Origin: Sedimenticola sp.
GTDB taxonomy: Bacteria; Pseudomonadota; Gammaproteobacteria; Chromatiales; Chromatiaceae
Direction of reading: 5' to 3'
DNA length: 36,066 bases
NCBI GenBank assembly: GCA_027008705.1
Contig: JALVEB010000081.1
Span: forward strand, 1-36,066
This document shows, piece after piece, positions 25,552-33,683 of the stretch. How positions within the stretch are numbered: the first letter of the stretch is position 1; every line of letters starts with the position of its first letter. The notes under the pieces were generated by a model. That model made no database searches and was not told the DNA's origin. It saw only the letters and a program-made list of their open reading frames with translations. Both the position numbers and the translations under genes were made by a program.

Positions 25552-25845
25552 TTACTCTCCGGCTTCTTCCAACCAGCCTGTAAGGGCCTCGACGACTTGT
25601 TTGGCCTGCGCCGGGCTGGAGATGTTGAACTTGGATTTTTGGTTGTATTCCCCGTCACGTTTCTGGTAACGGCGAATGGTATATTTGTCCTTGCTGTATT
25701 CTTCCTTGGCGCGGTTCCATTCCTGGTAGCGGTAGATCACCGTTGTCCACGCGCCCTTGGAAAGGATTTTCTTGTCCAGTTCCTTGACGATGTCGATGCC
25801 GTCTTCCGTGTAGTTGATGCTGAGTTCGTCTGGAGTCGAAGCCAT
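25552..25845 (-). CDS. Small conserved hypothetical protein, PC4-like
   Basis: 97 residues, no signal or membrane segment. The protein has a strand-rich middle (WTTVIYRYQEW, YTIRRYQKRDGEYNQKSKFNISS) followed by a C-terminal helix (AQAKQVVEALTGWLEEAG). That order and the IRRY...GE...K..ISS pattern recall the PC4/whirly single-stranded-nucleic-acid-binding fold. This is my inference and not a firm family assignment. Similar short proteins starting with INYTEDGIDIVKELDKK occur in other gammaproteobacteria, to my recollection. The gene precedes an ankyrin gene on the opposite side: the ankyrin gene ends 26 bases upstream, so both may be read as one unit. Confidence 0.75.
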   Translation of the reverse strand: MASTPDELSINYTEDGIDIVKELDKKILSKGAWTTVIYRYQEWNRAKEEYSKDKYTIRRYQKRDGEYNQKSKFNISSPAQAKQVVEALTGWLEEAGE

Positions 25846-25871
25846 ATTGGTAATCTCTCTGGGTGGATAAC

Positions 25872-26507
25872 TTATTTTGCGCCGTTCGCCTTCAACAACT
25901 GGGCGATTCGTTCCGCGCCCAGGCGATTGGCCGCGGTCAACGGGCGGGTTCCGTCGCGGCCGGGCTGATTGACATCGGCGCCATGCAGGATGAGCTGTTT
26001 GACCAGCGCGGGGCGTTCCTGTTCGATCGCCAACAACAGCGGTGTTTTTCCGTTGGCGTCGACGACATCGAAACGGGCGCCGTGGCGCGCGAGCAAGCGA
26101 TAGACATCGCGGTCGGATACCCCGGCGTTGACCATTTCGAACAGCAATCGATCCCCTTCGAAGGGCGCGCCGACGGCGATCAGTCGTTCCGCGATGCGCA
26201 TGCGGCGGTTCTTCAGTGCGGTTTCGAGTACCGATTCCCCGCTAAGATTGGTTTTGCGAGGGTCCGCGCCAGCCTCGATCAGCAGCTGGACGATCGCCGG
26301 GTCGCCGTTGCGAACCGCCAAGTGTAATGGGGTATCACCGTTCGGAAACAACTGATTGACCTTGGTGTGCCAGAACAGGTGCCGCTTGATTTGTTCGATA
26401 TCGCCATTCGCCACCGCCGGGTAGAAGCCGGTTGTCGGCGGTTGTGGCTTGGAGCAGGCGCCAATCGCCAACATCATCATGGCTAACAGCGGGAGCAGGG
26501 GGTTCAA
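25872..26507 (-). CDS. Ankyrin-repeat lipoprotein
   Basis: 211 residues. A short signal peptide ends in a lipobox-like AIGAC at Cys18, so the protein is probably lipid-anchored in the periplasm. It contains about five ankyrin repeats, clearest as NGDTPLHLAVRNGDPAIVQLLIEAGAD and GKTPLLLAIEQERPALVKQLILHGADVNQ. Ankyrin repeats mediate protein binding; partner unknown. It is the upstream member of a leftward pair with the PC4-like gene, 26 bases apart. Confidence 0.87.
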   Translation of the reverse strand: MNPLLPLLAMMMLAIGACSKPQPPTTGFYPAVANGDIEQIKRHLFWHTKVNQLFPNGDTPLHLAVRNGDPAIVQLLIEAGADPRKTNLSGESVLETALKNRRMRIAERLIAVGAPFEGDRLLFEMVNAGVSDRDVYRLLARHGARFDVVDANGKTPLLLAIEQERPALVKQLILHGADVNQPGRDGTRPLTAANRLGAERIAQLLKANGAK

Positions 26508-26653
26508 GTGATTCTCCAGTCGACACCGGCAAAGGCGTGGCCGGGTCGCATTCCTCTGGTCTGTCAGGGTTTCTGGTTGGATGCGCCGAGACTATAGCAC
26601 AGGCCATTGGAATTGCGGCATCGAGGATGTCGCCATCCCAGGGCTCGTCAGCC

Positions 26654-26693
26654 ATACTCATCGCCCTCGAAAAACCATGGGCGGCGAGTATAT
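26654..26693. repeat. MITE-like element, end-only short copy F
   Basis: Only the two terminal repeats remain: ATACTCATCGCCC and GGGCGGCGAGTATA, which pair over 12 positions with two mismatches around a loop of about 12 bases. It lies between the porin-like gene and the ankyrin gene. Confidence 0.7.
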
Positions 26694-26729
26694 TTCATCC
26701 GGAATGCCATCACATGGTTCTCGGCGGTT

Positions 26730-27977
26730 TTATCGTTTGCCGAAGAACCAGGTCAGGTCGATCGAGGCCAGCCATTGCTGGTTGGTATCGCCCCGGAATA
26801 CCGTGGGCACCTGGCCGCCGAAGGCGTTGCCCGGCCCGTCGTGGTAGTCGTATCGCAGCTCCGGGCGGATGCGCAGGTTCTTTAGCGGCCACCAAGAGAG
26901 GTTGGCGGTGATCGCATAGTAGTTCCCACCCGGCAGCAAGGCGTGGGCGCCGTCATCGTCGCGCAGCCATTCCAGGCGGAGCGCAAACTGGATACCGGGG
27001 CGGAAGCGGTCGTAATAGTTCAGATTGACGCCATACCATTCGCTGTCTTCGGTAATCAGGAAACCGGGCGGATTGTGCGCGTCGGCAACCACGTCGCCGC
27101 CCTCCTGGAAGCCGGCCACGGCATTCAGCGTCCAGCGCCGGGTGGGGCTGAGGCGATGGCTGATGGTGAGCGAATGCATGCGCCGCAACAGCTTGTCGCC
27201 ACGGCTGCTGATGGCGTTGAACGGGCGTGTCTGGTCGCTGACGCCATCCTCGGATTGTTCGTTGCCGATGATGTTCTCGAAATCCACCCAGGTACGGAAA
27301 TCGGGCGAGCGCCAGCGCAGATCGAAGAGCAGGGTTTTGTCGTGGTTGTTGTCTTGCAGGTTGTTCCAGCCCTGCACCAGGCCGAGACCGAGCGACCACA
27401 GGCCACGACGCTTCGCCACCGGCAGCTTCATCGCGCCGAGTATGCCGACGTGTTTCGAGGGACCGTACAGAAAGGCGTAGGAGTGGGTGTAAAAGGCGGT
27501 TGGGGGGTCGACCGGGGCGCCGATCTCGTGGCCGATCTCGGTGAACCAGCTCCCGGCGATCAGCGAGAAACCGCCGCCCCAGGGCTCGTAGAGGCGCAGA
27601 AACCACTGCTGCGCCAGCCAGAGTTCTTCCTTTCCTTCGTTGATCGACAGCTCATCGTCGAGTCCGAAGGTAATCGCCGCATCCCGGCCATAGCGCAGAT
27701 CGATCTCGAAGCCCCAGTCGGGCCGCTCGGGACGCGGGCCGGGAAAGGGGCCGATACGCGGCTGGATGTCGGCCCGGGTCTTCTTTTCGGCGATCAGATC
27801 GATGCGGTTCAGGTTGAAGCCTTCATCGAAGTTCAGGAATCCGCTGGGGAAGACGTTGGCGGAGTCGTTGTCATTGGCGATCAGGCCAAGCTGGAGACGC
27901 CCGTGCAAGAGAATGTCACCGGCGTGAGCAAGGCCGGACAGCGCGAGCAGGGCGAATGGCAGATATTTCTTGAGCAT
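26730..27977 (-). CDS. Outer-membrane beta-barrel protein, BBP2/OmpL-like
   Basis: 415 residues from ATG 27977, which opens a signal peptide (MLKKYLPFALLALSGLAHAG). The rest alternates hydrophobic and polar residues with many aromatics, as in a beta-barrel, and ends in DLTWFFGKR. The segments SWFTEIGHEIGAP, FYTHSYAFLYGPSKHVGILG and LGLVQGWNN resemble the putative beta-barrel porin-2 family (PF07642); this assignment is moderate. It starts 108 bases after the end of btuD in the same direction, so it may belong to the cobalamin-controlled operon. Confidence 0.75.
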   Translation of the reverse strand: MLKKYLPFALLALSGLAHAGDILLHGRLQLGLIANDNDSANVFPSGFLNFDEGFNLNRIDLIAEKKTRADIQPRIGPFPGPRPERPDWGFEIDLRYGRDAAITFGLDDELSINEGKEELWLAQQWFLRLYEPWGGGFSLIAGSWFTEIGHEIGAPVDPPTAFYTHSYAFLYGPSKHVGILGAMKLPVAKRRGLWSLGLGLVQGWNNLQDNNHDKTLLFDLRWRSPDFRTWVDFENIIGNEQSEDGVSDQTRPFNAISSRGDKLLRRMHSLTISHRLSPTRRWTLNAVAGFQEGGDVVADAHNPPGFLITEDSEWYGVNLNYYDRFRPGIQFALRLEWLRDDDGAHALLPGGNYYAITANLSWWPLKNLRIRPELRYDYHDGPGNAFGGQVPTVFRGDTNQQWLASIDLTWFFGKR

Positions 27978-28085
27978 GGTGTTGGCGGTTGATTTGAGCG
28001 GAAGCAGGCGCGGATTGAAACAAAGAGGGCAAGGCGCGGCATTGATTTGGGGCAATCGGGGCGGGGGCGATTTCCCGGTATTGGT

Positions 28086-28847
28086 TCAGGTCATTACCGT
28101 CCACTCCAGACGAAACGCGTCGAGCGGATCGATTCCTTCCCGCAGGCGGATGCGGTAGGCCAGTTCCAGCCAGTGCGCGCTGATGACCTGGCGCGGGCTG
28201 CCTTCAGTCAGCGCCACGCCTTGTTTGAGCAGCAGCAGGCGGTCGCAGTAGTGGGCGGCCAAGCGCAGGTCGTGCAGTACCACGATCGCCGCCCGCCCGG
28301 CCTGGCAATGGTTGCGCAGCAGGGTCATTACTTCCAGTTGATGCGCGAGGTCGAGCGCGGCGGTCGGTTCGTCGGCGAGTAGTAGCTCGGGTTTGCCGTT
28401 CAATGCCCGCGCCAGCAACACGCGCGCCTTCTCGCCGCCGGAGAGCTGGTCGTAGTTACGGTCGGCGAGGCCCTCGAGGCCGGTTTCGCGCAGGGTTTCG
28501 CGGGTGGCCTGCCGTGTGGCCGCTTCCGCTTCATGCCAGGCGAGGCGGCCGAGGGCGACGATGCGCGCGACGCTCAATGGCCAGTGTACCGGGCCGTTCT
28601 GCGCCAGCCAGGCGATGCGGCGGGCGCGTTGCCGGGGTGACAGCGCGGCCAGTTCGTGGCCGTCGAGCAGGATCTCTCCGCGCGCTGGTTGAATGCCGGC
28701 GAGCGCGCGCAGCAGGGTGCTTTTGCCAGCGCCGTTCGGGCCGATCACGCCGAGCATTTGTCCAGCCTCCAGGCGCAGGTCGAGTTCGCGCAGGATCTCC
28801 TGGCCGCCGATCTGGACACCCAGGCGCAATGCCTCCAGCCGTTTCAT
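28086..28847 (-). CDS. btuD: Cobalamin ABC transporter ATP-binding protein
   Basis: Energises corrinoid import through BtuC. 253 residues from ATG 28847, which overlaps the btuC stop (ATGA); an ATG ten codons upstream is less likely. Walker A GPNGAGKST (36-44), Q-loop near WLAQNG, signature LSGGE (135-139), Walker B ELLLADEP (154-161) and switch His in VVLHDL are all present. The family also serves haem and siderophores; the riboswitch and BtuB neighbour decide for cobalamin. Confidence 0.9.
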   Translation of the reverse strand: MKRLEALRLGVQIGGQEILRELDLRLEAGQMLGVIGPNGAGKSTLLRALAGIQPARGEILLDGHELAALSPRQRARRIAWLAQNGPVHWPLSVARIVALGRLAWHEAEAATRQATRETLRETGLEGLADRNYDQLSGGEKARVLLARALNGKPELLLADEPTAALDLAHQLEVMTLLRNHCQAGRAAIVVLHDLRLAAHYCDRLLLLKQGVALTEGSPRQVISAHWLELAYRIRLREGIDPLDAFRLEWTVMT

Positions 28848-29824
28848 GCGGGGCTCCGTTGACGCAGGATCAGCCACAGGAAGAACGGCGCGCCGAGCAG
28901 CGCGGTGATCACGCCGACCTGGATCGAGGCGCCAGTGGCGCGTTGCAGCAGGCGCACGCCGATGTCGGCGGCAAGCAGCAATGCGGCGCCACCGAGCGCC
29001 GAGAGGCCGAGCAGGCGCCCCGGGCGATGGGCCGCCAACGGGCGCAGCAGGTGCGGCGTGACCAGGCCGACGAAGCCGATCGCGCCGGTGACCGCAACCA
29101 CTGAGCCCATCGCCAGCGCGATGCCGGCAAACAGTTGGGCGCGCGTGCGCATGAGATCGACGCCGAGGCTGGCGGCGGTTTCCTCGCCCAGGGTCAGGGC
29201 ATCGAGGGCGCGGCGCGTGCGCATCAGCAGCAGGCCGCCGGTCAGCGCGCCGGGCAGCATCAGCCAGAGATCGTCGCTGCCGTGGTTGGCGACCGAGCCA
29301 AGCAGCCAGACGACGATCTCCTGTACCGCGTAGGGGCTGGGCGCGAGGCTCAGCAGCAGCGAGATCGAGGCGGTCAGCAGGGCGTTGATCGCGACCCCGG
29401 CGAGGATCAAGGTCAAGGTGTCGCCATCGCGCCCGGCGATGCGGTAGACCGTCCAGGTCGCAACCAGGGCGCCGGCGATGCCGGCCAGGGGCACGCCGAG
29501 CCCGCTGCCAAACCCGAAGTAGAGCGCGATCACCGCGCCGAAGGCGGCGCCGCCGGAGGTGCCGATCAGCCCGGGGCTGGCCAACGGGTTGTGGAGAAAG
29601 CCTTGCAGCGCCGCGCCGCAGAGGCCGAGCACCGCGCCGGCGAGCAGCGCGATCAGGGTGCGCGGCAGGCGTACCTCAGTGAGCACGATGGCGATTGCCG
29701 AGGGGATATCGTGGAGGCGGTCGAGCAGGGCCTGGAACACCGGGATCGGGTTGCTGCCGATGAACAGCGAGAACAGGCCCAGGGCTGCGGTCACAAGCCC
29801 CAGAATCAGCGTTGCGTGTTTCAC
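28844..29824 (-). CDS. btuC: Cobalamin ABC transporter permease (FecCD family)
   Basis: Inner-membrane permease, 326 residues with about ten helices. The start is GTG 29824 (VKHATLILGLV), overlapping the btuF stop; an upstream frame extension into btuF has no membrane character. The motifs RLPRTLIALLAGAVLGLCGAALQG, NPLASPGLIGTSGGAAFGA and GFVGLVTPHLLR are typical of FecCD/BtuC. Overlaps with both neighbours show tight coupling in the btuFCD unit. Confidence 0.92.
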   Translation of the reverse strand: MKHATLILGLVTAALGLFSLFIGSNPIPVFQALLDRLHDIPSAIAIVLTEVRLPRTLIALLAGAVLGLCGAALQGFLHNPLASPGLIGTSGGAAFGAVIALYFGFGSGLGVPLAGIAGALVATWTVYRIAGRDGDTLTLILAGVAINALLTASISLLLSLAPSPYAVQEIVVWLLGSVANHGSDDLWLMLPGALTGGLLLMRTRRALDALTLGEETAASLGVDLMRTRAQLFAGIALAMGSVVAVTGAIGFVGLVTPHLLRPLAAHRPGRLLGLSALGGAALLLAADIGVRLLQRATGASIQVGVITALLGAPFFLWLILRQRSPA

Positions 29825-30642
29825 GGGTGGGCCTGTTGCAAGGCGGTGATGGCGTCGGCGATCATCGGTCCGCCACACAGCCAGTAGCGGTAGGGCAGCT
29901 CGATCATCGGCCGTCCGCCGGTCGCCGCGCGCAGCGCCGGGTGGCGCAGGCGGCGTTGCGCCAATGAGTCGGTACCGGGGGCGTAGGGCGAGGTGAAGAA
30001 CTGCTCGGGATGCGCCAGCAGCAGGGTTTCGAGGTCGATCGGGCGGTAGCCGCGCAGGCCGATGCGCGCGGCCAGATTGTCCCAACCGGCGCGCTTCAGG
30101 GCCTCGTCCTGCAAGGTGCCGGCGCCCGCGGTGTAGCCGTTGGGTTGGTAGAAGAGCGCGCGCGGATGGCGTTTGAAGCGCTTTTGGGCGAGGCGTTTCA
30201 GGTGTGCGTCCAGGCGTTGGATCAGCGCCTCACCCCGCGCCGGATGGCCCAGCCAGTTGGCGACGCGGCGGATGTTGGCGCGGATCGTGGCGATATCGTG
30301 GGCGAGTGGCAGGGCTTCGAGGTGATAGCCGAGCGCGCGCAGCGCGCGCCGCAGCGCGCTGTCGGTATAGGCGCCGGTCAACACCAGGTCGGGTTGCATC
30401 GCGATCAGCTCTTCCAGATCGGCGTGGTTGGCAGGGTAGGCGCGCGCGCGCTCAGCCAGTGCCGAGGCATTGGGATCCCGCGCAAGGTAGCTCAACGAGA
30501 CGATCTGCCCGGGTTCGCCGAGCAGCAGCAGCAACTGATCGGAGCAGAGGTTGATCGACACCACGCGCCGCGGCGGCGTTTCCGCCGCGGCGGACAGCGT
30601 CAGCGCCAGCAGCAACGCGGGCAGGCGGCGCGTGGGGGGCAT
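29821..30642 (-). CDS. btuF: Cobalamin-binding periplasmic protein
   Basis: Delivers corrinoids from BtuB to BtuCD. 273 residues with a short signal peptide (1-20). The fold is that of helical-backbone (class III) binding proteins: RRVVSINLCSDQLLLLLGEP, then DLEELIAMQPDLVLTG. The C-terminal half includes RPMIELPYRYWLCGGPM. The start lies two bases after the btuB stop; its stop overlaps btuC. Substrate is inferred from the operon and riboswitch. Confidence 0.88.
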   Translation of the reverse strand: MPPTRRLPALLLALTLSAAAETPPRRVVSINLCSDQLLLLLGEPGQIVSLSYLARDPNASALAERARAYPANHADLEELIAMQPDLVLTGAYTDSALRRALRALGYHLEALPLAHDIATIRANIRRVANWLGHPARGEALIQRLDAHLKRLAQKRFKRHPRALFYQPNGYTAGAGTLQDEALKRAGWDNLAARIGLRGYRPIDLETLLLAHPEQFFTSPYAPGTDSLAQRRLRHPALRAATGGRPMIELPYRYWLCGGPMIADAITALQQAHP

Positions 30643-30644
30643 GC

Positions 30645-32459
30645 TCAGCGCCGGGGGCGGTAGTCCACCGAGATGAACAGCTCGGTGCCCGCCTGGTTGA
30701 AGTTCGCGCTGCTGTGGTATTCCTTATCGAAGAGGTTGCCGATGCGCATTCGCGCGGTCCATGCCGGGGCGAAATGCCAAGCCGCGCGCAGGTCGAGCAG
30801 GCCATAACCGGCGTTGCGTGTGGTGTTCGCCGGGTCGTCCCAGCTTTCGCTGCGCGCGGTCAAGGTGGCGCCGAGCTCGAAGGCGCCGAGCGCGCGGTCG
30901 AGATCGATGCGCAGGCTGCGTTTCGGGCGCCGCGGCAGGATCTTGCCGCTGCGTTCGTCGCTCGGGTCGAGCAGGGTCAGTGCGCCCGCGTAGCGCCAGC
31001 CGCCGAGTTGGCCGTGCAGGCTGGCTTCGAGACCGTCGATGCGCGCGCGACCGATGTTGACTGGATGGAAGACGAAGTTGCCGGTGTCGATCCACTGGAT
31101 CAGGTCATCGATATCGGTGCGGTAGGCGCTGATGCGCCAGTCGCCGAAGCCGGCATGACCGTCGATGCCGATCTCGAAGCTCTCGGAGGTTTCCGGGTCG
31201 AGGTCGGGGTTGCCGTTGGAGCCGAACGGGCTGACGAAGTAGAGATCGTTGAAGCTTGGTGCCTTGAACGCGGTGCCGTAGCTCGCGGTCAGACGAAGGC
31301 CGTTGGGCAGCGTGTAGCCGGCGGCGAGGCTGCCGGTGGTGTGGCCGCCGAAGGCTTCGTTGTCGTCGTAACGCAGGCCCAGGCTCAGATCGAGCGCCCC
31401 CCAGGCGGTTTGGTACTGGGCGAAGACGCCGGTGTCGTCGCGCTGGTCGACGGCATAATCGGTGGTGCCGTCGACCTGGTCGCGCTCGAAATCGACGCCG
31501 GCGGTGAGCAGGCCGTTCCCGCCGAGTTCGATGTCGTTCTGCCAGCTGGCCAGCCAGCGCTTGGTCTTGAACACCGAGTCGCCGTGGCCGTTGCGGTTGT
31601 TGAATTGCTCGTCGCGGTTCTCGCCGAGCGACAGCTGCATGTCCCAGCGCGCGTTCAGGGGCAGGCTCAGGTTGGCGCCAAGCACCTGTTGCTTGAAATC
31701 GGCGTCGTAGGTTTCATCGACATCCCCGAAGCCGTCGTACTCGTTGTTGCCACTGGCCTGCATCGCTTGCAGGCGCAGCTCGGCATCGTTGGCGAAGCGG
31801 TGCCGCAGGCTGCCGGAGAACGAGCGGTTGTCGTAACCGTCGGCATCCACATTGGCGTTAGTGGTGGCATCGAAGCCATCGGTGCGGGTATAGCCCAGGC
31901 GCGCACTGTAGCTCGTGCGCGCGTTGCCGCCGGCCAGGCCGATGTCGCCGTCGAAGGTGTCGTAACTGCCATAGCCGGCATGGGCATCCCAATGCAGGCC
32001 CGGGCGGCCCTCGCGGGTGAAGATCTGGATCACGCCACCGATTGCGTCGGAACCATAGAGCTGGGCGCGCGGGCCGCGCACGATCTCGATGCGCTCGATC
32101 TGGCTCAGCGGCAGGTTCTCCCAGACCGGCGTGCCGAGGGTTGCCGAGCCGACGCGCTGGCCGTCGATCAGCAGCAACACATGGCCGCTGTTGGTGCCGC
32201 GCAGGAACAGACTGGTGGCCTTGCCGGGGCCGCCGCTGTTGCTGATTGCGATGCCGGCGCGCGCGCGCAGCAGATCGGGCACGTCTTGCGCCTGGCTGGT
32301 ATCGATGTCATCACGGGTGATGACGCTGACTGAGGCCAGCGTCTGATCGGCGGTGCGCGCGACGCGGCTGGCGGTGACGTTGATGGTGTCGAGCGGCTCG
32401 GCGCCAGCGGGCGCGGTCGCCAGCAGGCTCGCGGCGAGCAGGGTAAGGGGTGTTCTCAT
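30645..32459 (-). CDS. btuB: TonB-dependent cobalamin receptor BtuB
   Basis: Outer-membrane receptor for vitamin B12. 604 residues from ATG 32459; the frame is open 48 codons further up, but that part is the riboswitch leader. A signal peptide (MRTPLTLLAASLLATAPAGA) is followed by a TonB box DTINVTAS, a plug domain (LFLRGTNSGHVLLLIDGQRVG, IERIEIVRGPRAQLYGSDAIGGVIQI) and a 22-stranded-type barrel ending in ELFISVDYRPRR. Length is close to E. coli BtuB. First gene of the operon, under a cobalamin riboswitch. Confidence 0.94.
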   Translation of the reverse strand: MRTPLTLLAASLLATAPAGAEPLDTINVTASRVARTADQTLASVSVITRDDIDTSQAQDVPDLLRARAGIAISNSGGPGKATSLFLRGTNSGHVLLLIDGQRVGSATLGTPVWENLPLSQIERIEIVRGPRAQLYGSDAIGGVIQIFTREGRPGLHWDAHAGYGSYDTFDGDIGLAGGNARTSYSARLGYTRTDGFDATTNANVDADGYDNRSFSGSLRHRFANDAELRLQAMQASGNNEYDGFGDVDETYDADFKQQVLGANLSLPLNARWDMQLSLGENRDEQFNNRNGHGDSVFKTKRWLASWQNDIELGGNGLLTAGVDFERDQVDGTTDYAVDQRDDTGVFAQYQTAWGALDLSLGLRYDDNEAFGGHTTGSLAAGYTLPNGLRLTASYGTAFKAPSFNDLYFVSPFGSNGNPDLDPETSESFEIGIDGHAGFGDWRISAYRTDIDDLIQWIDTGNFVFHPVNIGRARIDGLEASLHGQLGGWRYAGALTLLDPSDERSGKILPRRPKRSLRIDLDRALGAFELGATLTARSESWDDPANTTRNAGYGLLDLRAAWHFAPAWTARMRIGNLFDKEYHSSANFNQAGTELFISVDYRPRR

Positions 32460-32571
32460 GGTGATGCCTCTGTAGCTGGATGGAGAAAGCCGCCGGCATG
32501 GCGGCCTGGCTGCGTCAGGCAAACGGTAGGACCGCCCCGCCGGCATCCTCCGTGCGGCGGGTGAGTGACGC

Positions 32572-32735
32572 GAATCCGGCAGGTCTCCTGGCTTGCGTTT
32601 CAATGTGCCGCGTCGCCTTCCCGAAGCTGGGCTTCAGTGGCCGATGGACGCGTACTCCACGCTTACAGTTGCGGGGACAGCCCGGGATTTGCACCCGGTT
32701 CCCTTTTCACCATCTGGGATGGCACCGGATCGGTG
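32572..32735 (-). ncRNA. Cobalamin riboswitch upstream of btuB
   Basis: On the minus strand the conserved parts occur in order: AGGGAACCGGGTGCAAATCC, GCTGTCCCCGCAACTGTAA, GCCACTG, CGGGAAGGCG and the B12 box GCCAGGAGACCTGCC (32578-32592). It lies about 110 bases upstream of the btuB ATG. The segment in between has GC-rich arms (CCGCCG..., GCCGGCGG...) that could mask the ribosome binding site. Expected effect: binding of adenosylcobalamin lowers btuB operon expression. Confidence 0.95.
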
Positions 32736-32741
32736 CGCGGT

Positions 32742-32769
32742 ATTCTATGGAATTGCCGCTTCGAATCAA
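32742..32769 (-). promoter_or_regulatory. Promoter of the btuB riboswitch transcript
   Basis: TTGATT (-35, 32764-32769) and TAGAAT (-10, 32742-32747) on the minus strand are 16 bases apart. The start would be near 32735, directly at the 5' edge of the riboswitch. Confidence 0.6.
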
Positions 32770-32864
32770 GCGCTTGTCGCGATCGCGGCAAGGCCGTACA
32801 CTGCGCCGGGTGATTTCCAAGTAAATTGCTCAAGATTTTCCGGGTTACAATAACGAGGCTTCCC

Positions 32865-33683
32865 GTGAGCGATAGCGCCAATGTCCTCCGTCCGGAGGAA
32901 TACTTCATAGAAGACGAACCTTATTACGAGCCGGTTGGTGATGAGATCGCGGTGTTCGAGGCCGCGTACCGCAACCATCTGCCGGTGTTGCTGAAGGGCC
33001 CCACCGGCTGTGGCAAGACGCGCTTCATGGAACACATGGCGTGGCGCTTGAAGCGGCCGTTGATCACGGTTTCCTGTCACGACGATCTGACCGCGTCGGA
33101 CCTGGTCGGTCGCTTCCTGGTGAAGGGCGGCGAGACGCGCTGGGTAGACGGCCCGCTGGCGCGCGCGGTGCGCGCCGGCGGGATCTGTTACCTCGACGAG
33201 ATCGTCGAGGCACGCAAGGACACCACGGTGGTAATCCATCCGCTGGCCGACGACCGCCGTGTGCTGCCGATGGAGAAGCTCGGCGAACTGCTCGAGGCCG
33301 GCCCCGGTTTCTGTCTGGCGATCTCCTATAATCCGGGATACCAGAGCGTGCTGAAGGATCTGAAGCAGAGCACCCGGCAGCGTTTCGTCGCGTTGGAGTT
33401 CGACTACCCCGAGGCCGGTCTGGAGCAGCGCATCGTCGAGAAGGAGAGCGGTATCGACAGCGAACTGGCGCGCAAGCTGGTGCAGTTCGCGCGCATGACG
33501 CGCAACCTGAAGGGCAGCGGACTCGACGAGGGCGCCTCGACCCGCCTGCTGGTGCACGCCGCGAAGCTGATCGCCGACGATATCGACCCGGTCACCGCCA
33601 GCCATGTGGCCGTCGCCCAGGCGCTGACCGATGATGCCGACATGCTCGCGGCGGTCGACGAGCTGTCTTCGTCGCTGTTCTGA
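32865..33683 (+). CDS. cbbQ: MoxR-type AAA ATPase CbbQ (RuBisCO activase subunit)
   Basis: Hexameric ATPase that, with CbbO, removes inhibitory sugar phosphates from RuBisCO. 272 residues from GTG 32865, six bases after GAGG; the longer frame from 32826 has no ribosome binding site. Walker A GPTGCGKT (45-52), Walker [11 protein letters not shown] (107-116), sensor motif ISYNPGYQS and the C-terminal [15 protein letters not shown] are as in CbbQ. The close paralogue NorQ is an alternative; the N-terminal [10 protein letters not shown] and the partner favour CbbQ. The TGA shares one base with the cbbO ATG. Confidence 0.9.
   Translation: MSDSANVLRPEEYFIEDEPYYEPVGDEIAVFEAAYRNHLPVLLKGPTGCGKTRFMEHMAWRLKRPLITVSCHDDLTASDLVGRFLVKGGETRWVDGPLARAVRAGGICYLDEIVEARKDTTVVIHPLADDRRVLPMEKLGELLEAGPGFCLAISYNPGYQSVLKDLKQSTRQRFVALEFDYPEAGLEQRIVEKESGIDSELARKLVQFARMTRNLKGSGLDEGASTRLLVHAAKLIADDIDPVTASHVAVAQALTDDADMLAAVDELSSSLF

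Larger units (their letters stand above)
32460..32864. other. Divergent region between btuB and cbbQ
   Basis: 405 bases that contain, reading leftward, the btuB promoter, the cobalamin riboswitch and its expression platform (about 32460-32569). The rightward part before cbbQ (about 32770-32864) holds only a ribosome binding site (ACGAGG) and no promoter that I could recognise with confidence. Confidence 0.7.

Noticed and set aside
13037-26693. CRISPR-like interpretation of the repeated units
   Set aside because: The copies are ~160 bp, scattered kilobases apart in both orientations, without regular spacers or cas genes.
30714-32333. 539-codon plus-strand frame opposite btuB
   Set aside because: Shadow of btuB; Val/Ala/Glu-rich without any motif.
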